Part shown: piece after piece, positions 21,901 through 34,422 of the stretch
Layout: each line of letters opens with the position of its first letter
Numbering within the stretch: position 1 is the first letter of the stretch
The notes under the pieces: generated by a model
The model's database searches: none
What the model saw: the letters and a program-made list of their open reading frames with translations, nothing else
What the model was told of the DNA's origin: nothing
DNA from: Furcasterigmium furcatum
Taxonomy: Eukaryota; Ascomycota; Sordariomycetes; Glomerellales; Plectosphaerellaceae
Reading direction: 5' to 3'
DNA: 64,000 bases
NCBI GenBank assembly: GCA_001599815.1
Contig: BCIA01000002.1
Location: 434,001 to 498,000, forward strand
Made by a program: the position numbers and the translations under genes

Positions 21901-23639
21901 AAGTTCTGGAAGACGATGATGGCCGCCCAGAAGGAGATGAAGCCGGTCATCGCTGCGCTGCCGCCGATGGATCCGAAGTTGAAGAAGTAGTGTGACCGAT
22001 CCGTCCGAGACCAGGAGCTGCCGTTGACCACACCGGAGACCAAGCACATTGCGAGGAGGACGCAGAAGTTGCAGATGACGTTGAAGTTGAGCTCCCTGGC
22101 GATGCGAGCCCGCTTACTTGGCGTGATGCCCGAGTTGATCATGATCTTGGTGTCGTGCCCAGTAAACACGACGACACCCAAGGCCCACTCGGTATTGCGC
22201 AGGTTGCAGCCACGCAGAAGCATGTTATCGATGCTCACAGGCTCGACCATATCGTGAAGCTGGGAGTTCGGGCCACCGAATCGCTGCGTCCACTTGACAG
22301 CACCGTTGTACTTGTACAGGTTCGGCTGGGGAGCTTCGCTGTCGATCATGAACTGCGCTCTCTCGCAGTCCCTGGCATGCTTGAGCGACCGGCCGCAACG
22401 CAGGGCTTGTCGGACCTTGAGGTTAGTCTCGCCATCCAAGTTCTTCGTCTCGACGAAGGCGTTCCCGTCCTCATTTGAACTTGAGAGCACGATAATGTCG
22501 GCGGGGATCTCGTCGTTGTTGTAGATTCGCACGTAATCTCCAACGCAGAGGTCCTTCCAGGCGTCCCTGTGGAAGCGAGCATCACCCTTGACCGGGATGT
22601 CGCGGTTCAGGACGTCGCCGTGTTGCTGCTTCAGCGCCTCGGCCCGTCGCTGGTCGGCCACGTCGGGAAGCTCGAGATTCTGGCGGGGCAGGGGAGATCC
22701 CACAGGGGTCATCTGGATTTCGTCGCCGTCCTCCTCATTGTGTGTTGAGAGGAAGGAATGGCGGGTCCTCTGTGTCTCGACAGAACGTCTCGGCTCCTCA
22801 GTCTTCTCACGTGCCTCACGTTTCTTCGCCAGGTCCTCCCTGGCCTTGTGCGACCAGAGGGTCTGCGTCATGTGCCAGAGTCCACCGAAGAATCGAGAGT
22901 TTGCCTTCTTGATTCTCCTCCAGAAGGAGACGTTGTCCTCGGTGACGTTGACATTGTTGAAGCCGCGAAGTCTGTGGACAGGGGCATTGTTGAGTTCGGT
23001 GTCGAGAATTGTTCGCCTGTAGTCCTCAATCGCGTCTCTGAGGGCAGTGAGAGCGATGATAGCGATCAGGGGAACCGAATTCAGGCCTGGGTTGTAACCT
23101 CCGAAGACGGGGAAGAACTAGATGAGAGGTCGAGTTGGTCATTGTCGTCGACAAAGAGGCGGTGGTCACGCGAGGGAGGGAGGGGTGCTTACCACCAGGA
23201 TGACAACGAAGAGGAAGAAAATGTTGGCGAGGTTGTGGAATTGAAACCACAAGTTCTTGGGGAGGAAGGACAAGGGCGTGTACTTTGCTGTCCTGATCTT
23301 GTTCCTTGCGAAGGTTTGTAATGGCTTCCCGTCCTCGTCTGTAAGATCTCTCGGCAGGGGAATGCCGAAGAAGACTTTCCTGCCGGTCTCGTGCTCGGGC
23401 TCGAGCTCTTCGCCATCTGGTCCTTCGACCTTGATGGTGGGTTTGCCGTTTTGAAATGTCAGCTTTCTTGTTTTCCTCCGCTTCGGTTTTGAATTCGGAC
23501 TCGGTGATTCTGCCGGGGGCGCGGCATCCGCGCTCTCGTCGTATGGGGGCAGGGAGTGTCCATTCTGGTCATTATTATGGCTCGCATTCGTGATCTGCCT
23601 TTCCACGGCAGAGTCCGCCGGTGTCGGTGCCGTCGTCAT
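18969..23639 (-). CDS. P4-type ATPase, Dnf1/Dnf2-class phospholipid flippase, 3 exons, 1510 aa
   Basis: P4-ATPases flip phospholipids from the outer to the cytosolic leaflet of plasma-membrane and Golgi/endosomal membranes, usually with a Cdc50/Lem3 partner. Exons are 23639-23193, 23117-19954 and 19890-18969; introns are 75 and 63 nt, and the second splits the codon of the Trp that precedes LYMVDGLYQS. Visible motifs are the N-terminal NKIRTAKYTPLSFLPKNL, the actuator motif DGET (about 377), the membrane motif PISL (about 558), the phosphorylation site DKTGTLTQN (about 610) and the hinge motif GDGANDVAMIQ (about 1062). The leading region RKVFFGIPLPRD and the long tail match the Dnf1/2 class rather than Drs2. 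The C-terminal tail has Arg/Ser/Phe repeats (RPSFDRARPSYDRFRAS). All key residues are intact. ATG 23639 is the first ATG; the frame is open for about 10 codons before it. Confidence 0.9.
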
Positions 23640-26600
23640 TGTGGTCGTGGTCTGGTGCTGGGCGGGCAAAGAGCCCGGTCAAGCCGAATTGTCCGCCAGA
23701 CTGGCCTCGAGTGGCCGGTGCCGATCCCACGGAGGAGAAGAGGACAATTAATCGCGTCCAGAGTCGGTAGTCGACCGTGAGTTCGACTTTGGAAAGGGAT
23801 TGTCGAGGCAGAGGGTTGAGGCAGGGATTGGTGAGTCGTGCCGGGACGTCCGGATTTCAAAAGGGGGGGACCGGCCAGCAACGTCAAGTGCAACGGGCGC
23901 GCGTGTCGTGCTGGCGGTGCTCTCGTCGTCCTGGTCGCAAAAAAAGTCGACCTGCGTGTGTATACCCGGGGACGGTGGGTAGTGGTCGTGAGGAGGTGCG
24001 AGATGGAGGAGACCGGAGACGGAGAGAGGAACGAATGAGTGGATGGAGGTGTGAAAGGGGAAGGAATATTTTGGTAACAGTATGAAGTGGATGGGCTCGG
24101 AGCGGAGTGAGTGTGGTGCAGTGCAGCGCAGCGACGTCTCAGCGGAGAGAACGGGGATACGGTCAGAGACCGAATGGGGACACTTGGATCCTAGAGGGAG
24201 GTGGCGGTGCGTTGGTGTTTGATGACAGAGACTCGCCAAGGGGGGGCCACCCAAAGAGGAAGAGGAGCACGGCACAGGCTTAGGCCCGGGACTGGCGGGA
24301 ACAGGGCAGGCGCCGCTCTCTCTGAGTGCCCGCTATCTGCACCTCGAGTGAGGTAAGCAGCCAATGCCCCCCGGAAGAAAAGCTGTCCGTTCAGGTCGCG
24401 GCTTCCGCTTGCACCCCGTCCCGCTCCCTGCCTGCCTCACTAGGTAGGTACTCAGAATGTATGGCAGGTACCTCCAACATTAGATCCTCAGCCCGTCACT
24501 TCCACGCCTCAGCTTTTTAGTGGACTGGACAGTGAGCGGGCAGTGAGGTGTCGGGTGGCTGTCTGGGGCATCCCCGCTAGTATCTTGGGGCCATAGAAGT
24601 TCACGCAAATATGCTGTCAACCTCCCGCTGGCACTGGATCACCAACCTACACGAACGAGCCACGACAGGGAATGGGGTCACAACCGAAAGACCGCGGTGT
24701 TCGGCCGCGGAGGGGGGAGACGATGCAGGACGAAATTTCCCTCGCCTGCAAAATTCAGGCCGTCCTTAGATGAGCCTGGTTGCCCGAGAAGCCGTTGCTG
24801 CCGACGAAACGTGGGTGGTGCGGTGCGGTGCACGCAGAAATCCCCGGAACACCCGGAGACTACCAAAACCCCGAACTGTGACCGGTCGGGAATACCTGCT
24901 AGGGACTGTGGTTTCTCATCGGGCTATTGGTAAGCACCGCCTGCGGCGGCGCGGAGTTGCCCAGGCGCCCTATCAAATTCGGATTTCGACAGACTCTTCG
25001 CCCTTTGGCTGGCCGTTCGAGTCATCCCATCCTCCTGATGGGTGGACATGATTTTGGAGGGCGACGATGGTGTTCAACGGCGGCGCTCAGGGGGGACAAT
25101 ATATTATGTCCCTTTCGAGCGAGGCGCAGCGCACCCGCGTTGGTAGACAGACGACTCGACAGACATCGCACGCGACGGGAGTTGTCCGGGGCACACCTTG
25201 CCTACCTTGCCTTGCCTTGCCGAAGGCTGCCAGGTGCTCCGTGCCGCTACTTAAAATGCGACTGCATTGATTCTGAATCGCGTCGAGGGTGCGACCCAAG
25301 CACGGGGTCGTCGACGACTCGACAGCCTCACCGCAAGGCCCTGACGAGTTGACGAGCTTCTTCTTCTTCGCTTCTGATCAGCAAGGGGATTTCATGGCGA
25401 TCTCCACCCTGCCGTGATTGACACGGGCCTGGGTGGGTTTTCTGACGCGTCCAGCCGCACATCATCATCACTCATCCTTGGGCCTGCACGGTGGGATGGG
25501 GATCTGGCCGAGGGATCTGGGAAATTTGTCAATCAAGCGTTCGACAGGGCAGGCAAGGCCAGCGGCGCGGCGCAGGGACGGGCCCCGAAGATTAACCTCC
25601 CTGCCTCCCGTTCAAGCCGCCGTTCCCCTCTCCAGGCCTAGCAGCAACGGGCTTGACCAGCGCCCCGGTTCCCCTCGGGCCCTTCAAAGGGTGCGACCGG
25701 CGGACCCAGAGGGATGGACCACCTGGACCTGGAAATAAGGAACAAGGGAGCAGCACCCCCTCTTCTGCATCTCCGCCGCCCGGAACAAGTAAAAAGTAGC
25801 CAACTGTTGCTGCCCGCCGCCCGCCCTCCCGCCTCACCTCGCTCACGCGCGTCGGCTAAATAGGTCGAGAGGCCGAAAATGTGTGGCGTCGATTCCAGGG
25901 GCAGGCTGGGAGGCCGGCACCGGGCAAGGGGGGCTCGCTCACAGGCACGTCTCGTAAAATGCGACATCTGTACGGGCTCCGACAAGCTTCGCGTCTGACT
26001 CTACCACCGATACCTTGTCAGCCAACCAACCCATCACCGGAATCCCCTTTCAAGCCTGTGCGCGCGGCAACCTCATCCGTGGACACCTGTCCGTGTGTCG
26101 CCTCCCGGAGGAGCGCCGGCATTGTTGCAAGCGCCGGCGCTCCGACGTCCTGCATCCACTCTTGGAACGTGGCGAGTCGAGGGTTGCCGAATGGCCCGGG
26201 AATACCTGGATCTCGCGGAGTTGGCGGCGTTAAGTGTCGCTACTAGTGGACCTTCTAGATGAGAAAGAACTTCCAGAAGGATGTCTGCTGGATGGATGGC
26301 CAGATGTGTGGGCCTCGAACAGGGCAGCCGCTGAACCCGTCGTTCAGCCTCATGCTGTATGACATTGAAGGGCCGGCCCTCTGATTCATGTTGTATGCAA
26401 CATGAGACAAGAGATTTTGCGGTCTGATGTTCAGATGAGATAGCCTCGCCCAGGACGGGGACCACGGAGGATCGCCTTCGGCCGTCCGGTCTCGGCCGGT
26501 GCATTGGCACCGAAGCAGCCAATGCTCCCGAGTCCCGTCTTCAAGGTTGAGAATGTCATGAATCTCTGGGCTTCTTGCCGCCCGAGTAAAAGCTGCATCG

Positions 26601-27070
26601 CTTCCCTGGAGAGAGTTCCCTCGATGGTTTGCAGCAGAGGACACATCAGGCCAGAGGGCCGTTGAATCTGGCGCTAGGCCGAAATTAGGCTAGCGTGGTG
26701 ATCCGATAAGATAGCGACAAGGAAACGCGAAAGTGAAAGTGAAGGCGCGTCTCATCATCAGGCGCTTGGCTAGTACGACTTGAGCCTCTGACATGATGAC
26801 CAACTGCCATCCACAGAATATCAGACATCTTACCACATCAAATCTTGACTGACCAGATACCTTGAACGCCAGGTAGTCGACCCGATAAGCGTTTATGACT
26901 GCGCCCTCTCCGTCATGGCATCTGACCTTTGATGCGCCTTCCCTGATGGCTTCAACCCTCGCCACCTAGTGTTTGAGCCGCTGTTGAGGCTTCCACTTCT
27001 AGGCGCTCCTCGTCCTCCGACGAAGCCTCACAGAACTGCCGCCTGAAAGTAACCGCACTTGCACGCAGCC
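23640..27070. other. Long gene-free region (3.4 kb)
   Basis: This is the upstream region of the flippase (minus) and of the PIP-box gene (plus). The segment at 23640-24250 probably contains the flippase leader. Many short GC-driven open frames occur on both strands, including 26255-26644 and 26690-26965, but I see no domain, no consistent codon bias and no splice-linked series. AGGTAGGTACT occurs near 24442-24452, and a CCTTGCCTTGCC simple repeat near 25196-25222. No tRNA or transposon ends are seen. Confidence 0.45.
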
Positions 27071-29625
27071 ATGGACTCCAAAAAGTTGTTCAAACAGTCG
27101 AGCATAACCAGCTTCTTCGGGCAGAAACAGTCCGCGACCAACCGGCCAGCAGCACAGCCGCCACTGCAAAAGCCTCCCAAAGCCAAAAAGGATGCAGCCC
27201 CCAGACTACCAGTCAAGGAGAGTATAGGACGCGAAAACCACGCTCTGGCTCCTCCGACGCATGACCCGTTCTCTGGACAAGGGCCATCCTCCGGGCCATC
27301 CTCCAGTCGCAGTACAGTCATGGCCAACGACGATATCACTTCCACGTCTCCTGAACCATCAAGGAAAAAGGCTATCCTCGATCCTGCCACTTCGATCAGT
27401 CTAGGTTTCTCGAGAGATTCCGTACCTCCTCTATCTTCGCCGCCGGCCGTGCTATCTTTCAGGCCTCACATCACCTCTTCTCCGACCTTCAGCCCAGACA
27501 GGCCGATGGAGGATCACTCCGGGTGGTCGTCCCCTACCCGTCCCAGTACACCCATTCCCATCCCGTCACAGGCGCCAGCATCAGATGGCATCAGGACTCC
27601 TACCCGTAACCTCTTTGGCAACAGCGATGCTGCATCGACTGTTGGCAAGCGAACTGCCGGCATGGCGGCGTTCTCACCACAAAAGTCTCGGCCACCTACC
27701 AAAGTAGCCAGGACATCACCCACCCCCTCCCTCCGAACGCCTGACAAGGCGGCTTCACCCTCTACTTCGACGCCGCACCTCCCTTCCTCCCCAGCGTCGC
27801 CTGGCGCCACAAAACCAGCATTCAGCCGTGATGCCGAGATCAGAGGCTCGGACGACGAGGACGACGAGATGTCCGACTGCTCCCTGCCGGACATTGACGC
27901 TTTCGTCCCGTCAAGACGAAAGGCCGTGGATGTAGCGCCTGCTACCAAGGCAGCGGGCCTGACTCCTCCGCGAAAAGGAAAGTCCAAGGCGACGCTAAAG
28001 TCGCCGTTGCCGCTGCACTCCAAGGCCAAGTTCGATCTCAAGACCCTGCTCGACCATCAAAGGAGAGACGATGCCATGAACGCAGCCTTCCAGAAGCACG
28101 AGGAGGCGGAAGCGAAGGCTGCGACAGAGCGACGGGTTCTGGAAGGGAACGTCGTCACAAACAGCCCGAATACCGTGCGTCAGCAGTTCATCAACATGGC
28201 AGGCGTCCAGAACGAAACTGCAGGGAAAGCCCTGCGCGCCATGGAACGGACCGAAACGGCCAACTCGGAACAGAATTACTGGTACTTCTTCAAGCCGAGC
28301 CACGATCTGTCAAAGGCGCGGCAAAACCCCTTCCCGAAGGCTGCAGCCCAGGGGCCATGGTCCCTGCTGCTCAAGGAGGGGACACGGCGGCGCCATATCG
28401 AGAGCGGGTTCTTCCAGAAGATAACAAGCAGGGCTAAGCTCCCGGATGAGATCTTCCAATGGATGCTCGACTCGATCAGATTGGAAACGTCGCCGGTCGT
28501 CCAGGAAGCCTACTCTAATCTCCTGTGCAACGCGAGCCCTGGCCAGGTCAAGCGCCTGGTAACTCCCGAATGCTTGAGTGGGGTGTACCGAGGCCTGGGA
28601 GCCGTCGACGAGATGGACGACGAACAGCTACGGCCGGTGCAGGAACGAGAAAACGCATATTCGGGCCGGGACTGGGCGTCTCTGCAGATCTATCTGAAGA
28701 TGATCGGCAAGATAGCACCGCAGCTAGAGCAGCAGTCCCTTCAATATGCGGTCACGTCCCTCCTGCGCATGGCCGCTGATCAGATTCTGATTAAAAACCC
28801 GGAGCTGTTGTTGTGTCACCAATATGCTCTCGTTGACCTCGTCGAGGCGGTCGACTCCGCCTCATGGGACAGTTTCGTGAGTAGATCCTTCCTGCCTTTT
28901 TCCAGCAAAGCTAACCCGCGCAGTGCGAGCAAACGGCATCATCCCTCTTCCGGGCGTTCGTGAAAGACTGTCTGCGTGTCAAACCCCTTCTCTGCGTCTC
29001 CGCGGCGTCCAGCAGGCTCCGCGAGCTGCGAAGGAGGTTGGCACGGGCCTTCTTCCACAATGACGTGTCACTGGCCGGTCAGCATCCAGACCAGGAGTCG
29101 ACATTACCCGACGTCCTCGCGCGCCTCATGGACAGCGAGTTCAAGATGCAGCGCAAGACGGACTACGTCAAGCTCCGCGCGCAGGCGCAGTTCATGGACA
29201 TGGTGCTGGACGACGGGTCCTTCGTCCCGAACGAGGACGACCCGGAGAGCGAGCGGGTGTTCAACGCCGATATCGACGAGCTGGCGGGCCGGCTCCGGGG
29301 CATATGGAGCAGCATCAACGATGCCGGGGCGCTCTACCTGTCGCGCACGCAGGCCAAGAGCGCCATCGACTGCACGCAGAAGCGGCTGACGTACTCGCAG
29401 AGGACGAAGCCCATCCCCAAGAAGAGCCTGTTCGACCTGCCGGAGAAGCGGGAGGAGGTCCCGTCCGTCAAGTCCAAGGCGTTCATGAACAAGTTCCTCA
29501 GCAACCTGAAGAAGCCGCGGGTGGAGAGGATACCAGACAGTGGTATCGTGAAGAAGACGCCGGCCGTCAGCGAGGATGGCAGCTCGGACGTTGAAGAGAC
29601 ATTTGTCACGGCTTTCGGCGATTAG
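27071..29625 (+). CDS. Nuclear protein with N-terminal PIP box; possible SLF2/Nse6-like repair factor, 2 exons, 835 aa
   Basis: Exon 1 is 27071-28876 and exon 2 is 28924-29625; the 47-nt intron starts GTGAGT, contains GCTAAC and ends CAG, phase 0. Residues 9-16 (QSSITSFF) are a canonical PCNA-binding PIP box: Q9, I12, F15, F16. About 300 residues of disordered Ser/Pro/Lys-rich sequence follow, with an acidic patch (GSDDEDDEMSDCSLPD). From about residue 360 the protein becomes helical and folded (for example DEIFQWMLDSIRLE, LQIYLKMIGKIAPQLEQQ). This layout recalls fungal proteins with the FAM178/SLF2-type region that recruits Smc5/6, but that assignment is an inference from memory of the family shape, not a motif match. 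The safe statement is a PCNA-interacting DNA replication or repair protein. The first ATG in frame was taken as the start. Confidence 0.75.
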
Positions 29626-29896
29626 GCCTGTGGGGGTATTTGCATGCATCATCAGTAGCACATGATTAATGAGAAACCTTTGTCATGATAGAGAGAAACG
29701 CGTCTGGCTCAGGAACGTTGGTTCGATGGCGATGTTTTAATCGTACAGCATCTAAGGTACAAAAAGAACAGGTATTCCAATCGCAGCAGAGGGCGCCGGA
29801 TCCATCAACCGGCGGCGGGCGTGCGGGCGGGCGAAGTTTGCGTGATGATAATGCTGCTACTACTATGGGAGCGATATTCGCGCGGGGGAAATTGGT

Positions 29897-30715
29897 TTAG
29901 TCGACGAACTTGCGGTTGGGGTTCTTGCCGAAGAGGGTCTCTCTGACGGCGGGCAGGGCGCTGTCCTCGAGGAGCTTTAGCCGGGCCTCGAAGGTGTTGT
30001 CGATTTCGATCTTGCCGCCGCCGCCGACGATGACCACGCCGCCCTTGCTGCGGGGGGATGTTAGCATGCTGGGACGATAATGCAGTGTCCGCGAGGCGGG
30101 GGACGCACCTTCCCTCGGGCAGGGTGTTCTGGTCGTCAAGGGTGACGGAGGACTCCTTGCCCAGGGCCTTCTTATACTCCTTGGACGCCTCCTCGGCGGC
30201 CTTCTTGACGACGTCGGCGTCTGCTTTCCTGGCGCGGACCTGGATGCCGGAGCGCTCGTCGAGGGCGTAGAGGCCCTGGAGGATGAGGTCCTTGAGGGTC
30301 TGGGCGTACTTCTTCTTGTCCTTCGAGCCGTCCTGGAGCTTGCCGGCGGCGGACTCGAAGATGGCGTCGAGGAGCTCCTGGCGGGCGGCGAGGACCTTGA
30401 GCCTCGACTTGTTGGCGACGGTGGAGCGGGTGATCTGCTGGGACATGGAGGCCTGCTTGAACTTCTTCTCGTAGGAGGCGTCGATGGCGTCGGTCTCCTG
30501 GCGGACGAGCTTTGACTTTTCGATGGCGAACTCCTCGTTGGCCTTGATCTCGATCTCGCGGGCCTTCTCCATGGCTTCCTGCTTGATGAAGGCCGTCATC
30601 TTGCGGAGCTCCTGACCGACCTGTCATGGCGGGGGTGGTTAGCGAGGGCAGTCGTAGGGTGGGAGGGAGCTGCTGGCTCGCTCACCTGGTCGTCGGTCAA
30701 CGGTTGGGTCGACAT
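29897..30715 (-). CDS. VMA4: V-type ATPase subunit E, 3 exons, 230 aa
   Basis: Subunit E is part of the peripheral stalk of the vacuolar proton pump, linking the V1 and Vo sectors. Exons are 30715-30686 (only ten codons), 30620-30109 and 30047-29897, giving 693 nt. Introns are 65 and 61 nt; the second has a textbook GCTAAC branch site. The N-terminal half is a long charged helix (MTAFIKQEAMEKAREIEIKA), and the C-terminal domain ends with DNTFEARLKLL, ALPAVRETLFG and NRKFVD, all family hallmarks. Length matches yeast Vma4 (233 aa). The gene converges with the PIP-box gene, with stops 271 bases apart. Confidence 0.93.
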
Positions 30716-31975
30716 GATGGCGGTGGTTGTGAGGGGATTTGCGGGAGGAAGGGGTGTTTGTTGGGAGGTGTGCCGACGCTCCTGATGCGACGGTCAATGG
30801 GGATGCTCGGGGGAGTGTCGTCGCGATGGTCGGGTGGAGGGGTATCGTAGGATGGCGGAAAGTGGAAGCTGAAGTCTGGAGGTGGAGGTGCTGCAGTGGA
30901 GGTGAGGTGCATCACGGGAAGTCATCCGCAGGTGCTGGGGCCCAGGCAGGTTCCAGCTTGGCGCCGCCATTGGAGGCCACCTCACAGTGGCCGCTCGGAG
31001 CTTGGTGCAGCACCCCACATTTCCACTCAGCTGCGGTGAGTGTCGCTGCTTCTCCGAATTGCTGCGCTGACATCACCCGTTGGTGACGATAACGATAAGG
31101 ACCAGTTGACTTGAGCAGCGATGCTCGCGAGGTCGCGACCAGTAGAGCAGACCGGGCAGGGTATTGTCCAGCGGCATTATTCTCAGTACGATAGAAGTAA
31201 CTTAACTCTTTCAAGTTTATTTGTTGAGGACCACCTCGGTAAGTACGAGGCATCAGTGAGGCTGCCAACAGGGCCACCACAGACGTCCATATGTGTCCGA
31301 CAGCCATTGAAAAGACGAGAGAAACAAAACTTAGCTTTCGCTTCTCGTCCGCATATGAATGACTAAGTACAAGATTGCCCATCTACTGCCGTGGGAGCGG
31401 TGGTTGTTGAGCTGGTCAAGTTGCGCTCAGTGGACCACTCTGTTTATGCTGGCTTGAGCGACTTCACGTGTTGCCTGGACTTCGAAACATCTCACTCCCC
31501 CTCCGATCAGCCACCACACCCAAAACATGAATTGCATTTCAATGTATCCCTACAAAACCCAGAGACCCCTCCGCAAGCCCGGCCCCTATTCGAGCTCGCT
31601 TTATTTCCTCACAAAGGATGACCGCATCCGACAGTGCGCATTCCCGAGTCGCATGTTTACTTAAGTACACCCCAGGGGTGGCCCCAGCAAACTACCTACT
31701 GGCGAGACAGCAGGCGCCGCATCGCCAGCAGAACGACACGGGACATGCATCCAACCCGTGCCCGTCCGCAACCTTCTCTCTTACATCATTCGCTCAACAC
31801 CAGCATCACCCTCGAAATCGAAGAATCCGCGCCGCCGCCCGCCGAATATCCCAACTAACTATATAGAAGACGACCACCCAGCGCCGGCGCAGTTTATGGT
31901 CCCCGACACCACTCGCTCCCAGCTCCGTCGGTCAGCCACCGCCAGATGACCGCCACCTAGGGATCGTCACTCACA
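30716..31975. other. Divergent promoter region
   Basis: About 1.26 kb between the VMA4 start (minus) and the NIPA-like start (plus). The part nearest VMA4 (30716-30910) is G-rich on the plus strand, the complement of a CT-rich leader. The part nearest the NIPA-like gene (31740-31975) is C-rich. No gene is seen. Confidence 0.5.
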
Positions 31976-33804
31976 ATGGGGTCCTTTGGTGGCATCTCCC
32001 CCGAGGGGACCATCGCCGTACGTCCAGACCATTGAGCAGGTCGCCTTCGCCTCGTCCCGCACAAACTGACCGTGTACGCCTCCAGATCGGCATTCTCGTC
32101 GGCCTCCTCTCCACCAGCGTCCAGAGCCTCGGCCTCACCCTCCAGCGCAAGTCCCACATCCTCGAGGACGAGAAGCTGCACGAATCCCGCCGGCCCCCAT
32201 ACAGACGAGGAAGGTGGCAGCTGGGCATGGGAATGTTCATCGCCGCCAACATCCTCGGCAGCTCCGTCCAGATCTCGACCCTGCCCCTCCCCGTCCTCTC
32301 CACACTGCAGGCCTCCGGCCTCGTCTTCAACTCAATATGCGCCACCCTCATCCTGTCAGAGCCATTTACGAGATGGTCCCTATGGGGTACCCTCCTTGTC
32401 TGCGCCGGCGCTATTCTCATAGCCATCTTCGGCGCCATCCCAGAGCCGGCCCACGACCTGAAGGAGCTTCTTGAGCTTCTCGGACGACGCCCATTTATTG
32501 TCTGGATGGCCCTCCAGGCTCTACTTGTCGTCACCATTGCCGTCGCCACGGATGTTCTGAACACATTCTCCAACCTTGGCCACGATGCCCGGTTCCATTT
32601 CGCGCGAGGTCTGGCCTATGGATGCATCAGCGGCATTCTGTCTGCCCACTCGCTGCTCGTGGCCAAATCAGCCGTCGAGCTCATCATCAAGACCGTCTCC
32701 GGCTCCAGCAACCAGTTCGTTCACTGGCAGTCCTGGATGCTGGTCCTGGCACTCATCACACTGGCTCTGTGCCAGCTATACTACCTACACCGCGGCCTGA
32801 AGCTCGTCTCGACCTCAGTGCTGTACCCTCTAGTCTTCTGCATATACAACATCATCGCCATCCTTGACGGCCTAATCTACTTCAAGCAGACAGACCAGCT
32901 CGGACCACTGCGTGGCAGCCTCATAGCCCTGGGCACCGTCATCCTGCTCTCTGGCGTGCTGGCGCTGTCCTGGCGCCTCAGCGACGAGCAGCACGCACCC
33001 GGCGTCGGACAGTCCTCCCTCGCGCCCGGCCTCGGTCTCGTCGAAGACACGGAAGGAGAGGAAGAATCCCTCCTGGGCTCCGACTCGTTTGACGAAGACG
33101 AAGACAACGCCCGGAAAACGTCCTACTCGACGTTCAAGCCCGCGCGCAACGGAGACACGACGCCGCTCACCCCCACCCGCAAGAGCAGCCGGTGGCACGA
33201 ACGCGCCGAGATCTGGGGCGAGCTCGAGGACCAGGACCGCCCCGGCCCTGCTCCACCGGGCCGGCTGCGCTCCTACACCGTCCCAGCAGGCGAGGCCACG
33301 GCGCTGCTCCCCCACGGGCGGCAATCCAGCGGAGACAGCTCGGCCGAGGCTGCGGGCCCGTCATCATCGGCGGCCGACACGCCTACCCGGCACCGGTTCC
33401 GCAAGAGGCGGAAATCCACCGGCTTCCCGGGCTTCACCGCCCGGCGCTCCGTGCGGAGGAGCCACTCGTCGGCACAAGACGCCCTCGGCGGGATCTGGAA
33501 GCTGAAATGGTGGCGGAAACAAGACGGCGGGAGGAGGGACTCGGACGCCTCTGCCGGGGCCGGGGCCGCCGAAAGCCCTTCGGTCCTGCCGTGGAGCGGG
33601 AGAAGGAGCGGCAGCGGCAGTGGCAATCGGTGGAGCGCCAGCAGCCTCATCCCCTGGCCGGCATACAGGGACGAGCCGGAGACGCCGTCCAGCCCGGCGC
33701 CAGCGGAGGGGGAGCGGAGGGGTCCAGAAACGCCGCCGCCGCCGACCACTCCGGGGCGAGACGACGAGCGGGGGCGGACGAGGCAAGGCGATTCGCTTGT
33801 ATGA
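31976..33804 (+). CDS. NIPA-like magnesium transporter family membrane protein, 2 exons, 586 aa
   Basis: NIPA (DUF803) proteins belong to the drug/metabolite transporter superfamily and are associated with Mg2+ transport. Exon 1 is 31976-32017 (14 codons) and exon 2 is 32086-33804. The 68-nt intron has donor GTACGT, branch site AACTGACC and acceptor CAG. Splicing joins the ATG to the first membrane helix, giving GTIAIGILVGLLSTSVQSLG. About nine hydrophobic helices follow, with the characteristic KSHILEDEK loop and GLKLVSTSVLYPLVFCIYN. From about residue 330 the protein is a long cytosolic disordered tail rich in Ser, Arg, Gly and acidic patches. Starting without exon 1 would lose the proper beginning of helix 1, which supports the two-exon model. 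Substrate is inferred from the family. Confidence 0.82.
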
Positions 33805-34422
33805 TCACTTTTTTTCTCACGAAGCAACACACGAGCATTGGGCCCCTTTTTTGCAAGTCGTCTCCCGGGGGTATGTATGTATCATGCTGCTTCTTGACGA
33901 GGGTGGTCATCTATACCTGGACTTTCGGAGGCACGTCATTTTCCCTGGACAACACACGTGCACTATATAGCGTCGGCGAACTAGATTTCGGGAGCATGAT
34001 AATTTCGGATTGGGAGGGCCGAGGGTAGAATCAAACTCGGAGTTTTCTGCGTCAGTGCAAGAACGGGCGCAATGTGATGTCTTTTTTAAGCTTGTTTTAA
34101 GCTTGAAGTTAACACCACGGCGAGTCTCAGTACCAAAACGGTTCATCATCATACGCCTTGCGGGAAACAATTCGACAAACGCTGCACTAAATTTCCCTTA
34201 TCTATCTATAGGTAGTCGACGCGAAACGGAGATGGAAGTGGCTTTACAAGAAAATACGAGGGGATGAATGAACGAAGGAAGGGTCATGACGCTCCGTGGG
34301 AGATAAGATGCTGCCGTTTTCTCTTCTCGCGTCATGCGGGCGTTTCGACGTACACCGGGCCATGCTCAGCCAGCCCCCTATGCCGATGCCCTTTGGCGGG
34401 CGGAACCCAGCTGGGGGCTCGC
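33805..34422. other. Convergent 3' region
   Basis: A 618-base spacer between the NIPA-like stop (plus) and the tetraspanin stop (minus). AT-rich segments with TTTTTTAAGCTTGTTTTAAGC around 34080-34105 are likely 3' processing sequence. No gene is seen. Confidence 0.5.
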
